The notes below the pieces were generated by a model. That model was not told the origin of the DNA. It saw nothing but the letters and a program-made list of their open reading frames with translations, and searched no databases. From Helicobacteraceae bacterium (GTDB lineage: Bacteria > Campylobacterota > Campylobacteria > Campylobacterales > Sulfurimonadaceae): 6,486 nucleotides of DNA. Both the position numbers and the translations under genes were made by a program. Below, piece by piece: positions 4,860 to 6,486 of the stretch. The stretch spans positions 1 to 6,486 of the forward strand of contig WFMY01000208.1 in NCBI GenBank assembly GCA_015488855.1. Direction: 5' to 3'. Position 1 is the first letter of the stretch. The number at the start of each line of letters is the position of its first letter.

Positions 4860-6485
4860 TTAAATTTTTGATTGTATTGTTATCTTATTTGCTTCAAAGA
4901 GTTCTATAGCTTTTGCAACCATCGGTTCATCTTTTATATCTTTGGAATCTATCTCTTTTGTGCTATCTGGCGTCTCGCAGTTTGTCACGCAAGAAGCACT
5001 ACCTCCTATCTCTGCATCTTCAACCATAGAGGTACTTTGTGGCTCTTGCATGGTAGGTTGCTTAATATTTACTTTCGTACAAGGGATATGTTTTATTTTT
5101 GTTTCAAATCCAAATTCTTCTCTTACAAGTTGTTTGATTACTGAAAAACCATGTGTAAGAGCATCTTTACACTCTTGATTTGGACAGCTTTCCCATGTGA
5201 GTTGTTCATTCTTATAGGAGACAAACTCTATGGAGTTTTCAAAACACTTTCCTAAGTTGGCACTTCGATCTTTGATATGATCTATTAAATTTTGAAACTT
5301 TTTAAGATTGGGGTCTCTCTCTGTAAGATTACTTATTTCTGGTTTGTTTTGTGGTATATTGAGTACAGGTGTTTGCTCTTGTATTTTAAGATCTATAGCA
5401 CCTAAATCTGGTCTATCTATCTCTTTTTGGAGTGATTCTATCATCACATCTATCTCTTTGATGCGTAGGGCTTCTATCATTTTAAAAAATATAAGACTTA
5501 GTACAAAAGAACCATCTGCATTGATGGCAAAAAGTGATTTTGACTCACTCAGAATTCTAAAAAATCTATCAATTACAAGAGTAGAAAAGAGAGCATCATT
5601 GGCGTACATGCGTTCTTTGATGTAGGCGATCAGCTCATCAACAACCATTTCGCTCTCATAATCATCAAGTATTTTAGTAAACTCAACGACTTTTGCATAG
5701 TCTTTTGCAAAAACAGCATTAAAAATTTGTGCAATAAACTGAGGGTCAACAAGACCTAGCATATCTGTAACGGTATTTACATTAACAAAGTTATTTGAGT
5801 ATATGATGGCTTGGTCAAGGAGGGTTAGAGTGTCTCTTAAACTTCCACCTCCACTCCGTGCTAAAATTTCGAGTGCATCCATCTCATATTTGATCTTTTC
5901 CAAGTTAAGAATATGGGCTAAGTGGTCTATCACTTTACTAAGAGCTATACTTTTAAATCGAAAATGTTGTGTCCGACTTAAAATAGTAGCTGGCAACTTG
6001 AGAGGGTCAGTTGTTGCTAAGATGAACTTTACATACGCTGGAGGTTCTTCCAATGTTTTTAGAAGTGCATTAAATGCTTCTTTGGTGAGCATGTGCACTT
6101 CATCAATGATAAATATCTTATATCTCGCTGTAGCTGGTTTATACTTTGTTTGTTCTATGAGATCACGGATATCATCTATCTTTCTTGAACTCGCGGCATC
6201 CATCTCTATGATATCAACATGACGATTTTCGCTTGCATTGATACAGCTGGAGCACACACCACAAGGCTGATGAGAAAGTCCCTCTTCACAGTTGAGTGCT
6301 TTAGCAAAGATACGAGCGGTTGAAGTTTTTCCACTCCCTCTGAGACCTGAAAAGAGATAAGCATGAGAGAGTCTATTTGTATCTAAGGCTAGAGAGAGAG
6401 TCTGTGCAATAGTCTCTTGACCAATGAGTTCATCAAAGTTTGTTGGTCTATATTTTCTTGCTAATACTTCAGAACTTTCTTTCAC
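4860..6485 (-). CDS. dnaX: DNA polymerase III clamp-loader subunit gamma/tau (DnaX)
   Basis: AAA+ ATPase of the clamp loader that opens and places the beta sliding clamp. The 541 residues include: K-Y-R-P near the N-terminus; Walker A G-L-R-G-S-G-K-T at 47-54; four zinc-binding cysteines at 66, 75, 78 and 81, with E. coli spacing; Walker B I-I-D-E-V-H at 126-131; sensor I L-A-T-T-D at 156-160; the arginine finger at R171 in L-S-R-T, where E. coli has S-R-C; and sensor II G-S-L-R-D at 214-218. Residues ~365-541 are the lineage-specific tail, ending in an acidic-hydrophobic segment (E-P-M-V-A-K-A-I-E-L-F). It is shorter than E. coli tau (643 residues), and no classical slippery heptamer for a gamma form was found. 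The start is GTG one base from the window edge. Its ribosome-binding site cannot be seen, so an upstream start is possible. The gene abuts the small membrane protein gene tail to tail. Confidence 0.95.
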   Translation of the reverse strand: MKESSEVLARKYRPTNFDELIGQETIAQTLSLALDTNRLSHAYLFSGLRGSGKTSTARIFAKALNCEEGLSHQPCGVCSSCINASENRHVDIIEMDAASSRKIDDIRDLIEQTKYKPATARYKIFIIDEVHMLTKEAFNALLKTLEEPPAYVKFILATTDPLKLPATILSRTQHFRFKSIALSKVIDHLAHILNLEKIKYEMDALEILARSGGGSLRDTLTLLDQAIIYSNNFVNVNTVTDMLGLVDPQFIAQIFNAVFAKDYAKVVEFTKILDDYESEMVVDELIAYIKERMYANDALFSTLVIDRFFRILSESKSLFAINADGSFVLSLIFFKMIEALRIKEIDVMIESLQKEIDRPDLGAIDLKIQEQTPVLNIPQNKPEISNLTERDPNLKKFQNLIDHIKDRSANLGKCFENSIEFVSYKNEQLTWESCPNQECKDALTHGFSVIKQLVREEFGFETKIKHIPCTKVNIKQPTMQEPQSTSMVEDAEIGGSASCVTNCETPDSTKEIDSKDIKDEPMVAKAIELFEANKITIQSKI

Positions 6486-6486
6486 T

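Noticed and set aside
5298..5304. T_AAA_AAG in frame in dnaX, preceded by a GAGAGAGA stretch, as a possible programmed -1 frameshift giving a short gamma form (the -1 frame stops about 20 codons later).
   Set aside because: The E. coli signal is A_AAA_AAG. With T in the first position the P-site tRNA would have to re-pair on TAA. No convincing stem-loop follows. It would be settled by detecting a ~46 kDa DnaX product.
5468..5490. Run of T and A in dnaX (codons for I-F-F-K) as another slippery site.
   Set aside because: The zero-frame codons are ATA TTT TTT AAA, which do not form an X_XXY_YYZ heptamer in the right register.
4872..6222. Several open frames on the plus strand opposite dnaX (for example 5308-5625 and 5803-6222).
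   Set aside because: They lie fully antisense to a conserved gene, and their translations show no domain or motif; they are shadows of dnaX.

Overview
The window looks like chromosomal core DNA of a Campylobacterota (epsilonproteobacterial) species, probably from the Sulfurimonas/Sulfurovum/Arcobacter side. Pointers are the AT-rich composition, the histidine-kinase H-box of the type I-A-H-Q-W-R-Q-P-L that is very common in this group, -10 boxes without recognisable -35 boxes, and the tight packing of genes. The genus is an inference. No mobile element, CRISPR array, tRNA or rRNA is visible.

Layout from left to right: (1) the 3' part of mfd (+), cut by the left edge; (2) a small stand-alone J-domain co-chaperone gene (-), convergent with mfd; (3) a 96-bp divergent promoter region with a 24-nt imperfect palindrome; (4) a complete ymdB-type metallophosphoesterase gene (+); (5) an unrecognised lysine/asparagine-rich protein gene (-), convergent with ymdB; (6) a second short divergent promoter region; (7) a three-gene (+) operon of a membrane histidine kinase, an OmpR-family response regulator and a small two-helix membrane protein, coupled by 8-nt and 4-nt overlaps; (8) dnaX (-), convergent with that operon and running to the right edge.

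The strands alternate in four divergent/convergent units. All three convergent junctions are extremely tight (4-nt overlap, 4-nt overlap, 0-nt gap), and no intrinsic terminator hairpin was found at any of them. mfd (transcription-coupled repair) and dnaX (polymerase III clamp loader) are housekeeping genes. The histidine kinase, regulator and small membrane protein probably form one signalling unit. Its kinase has almost no periplasmic part, and the small protein, which starts at TTG and may carry a HAMP-like tail, could be its accessory sensor or modulator. The unrecognised gene at 2381-2806 and this third operon member are the least explained parts of the window.
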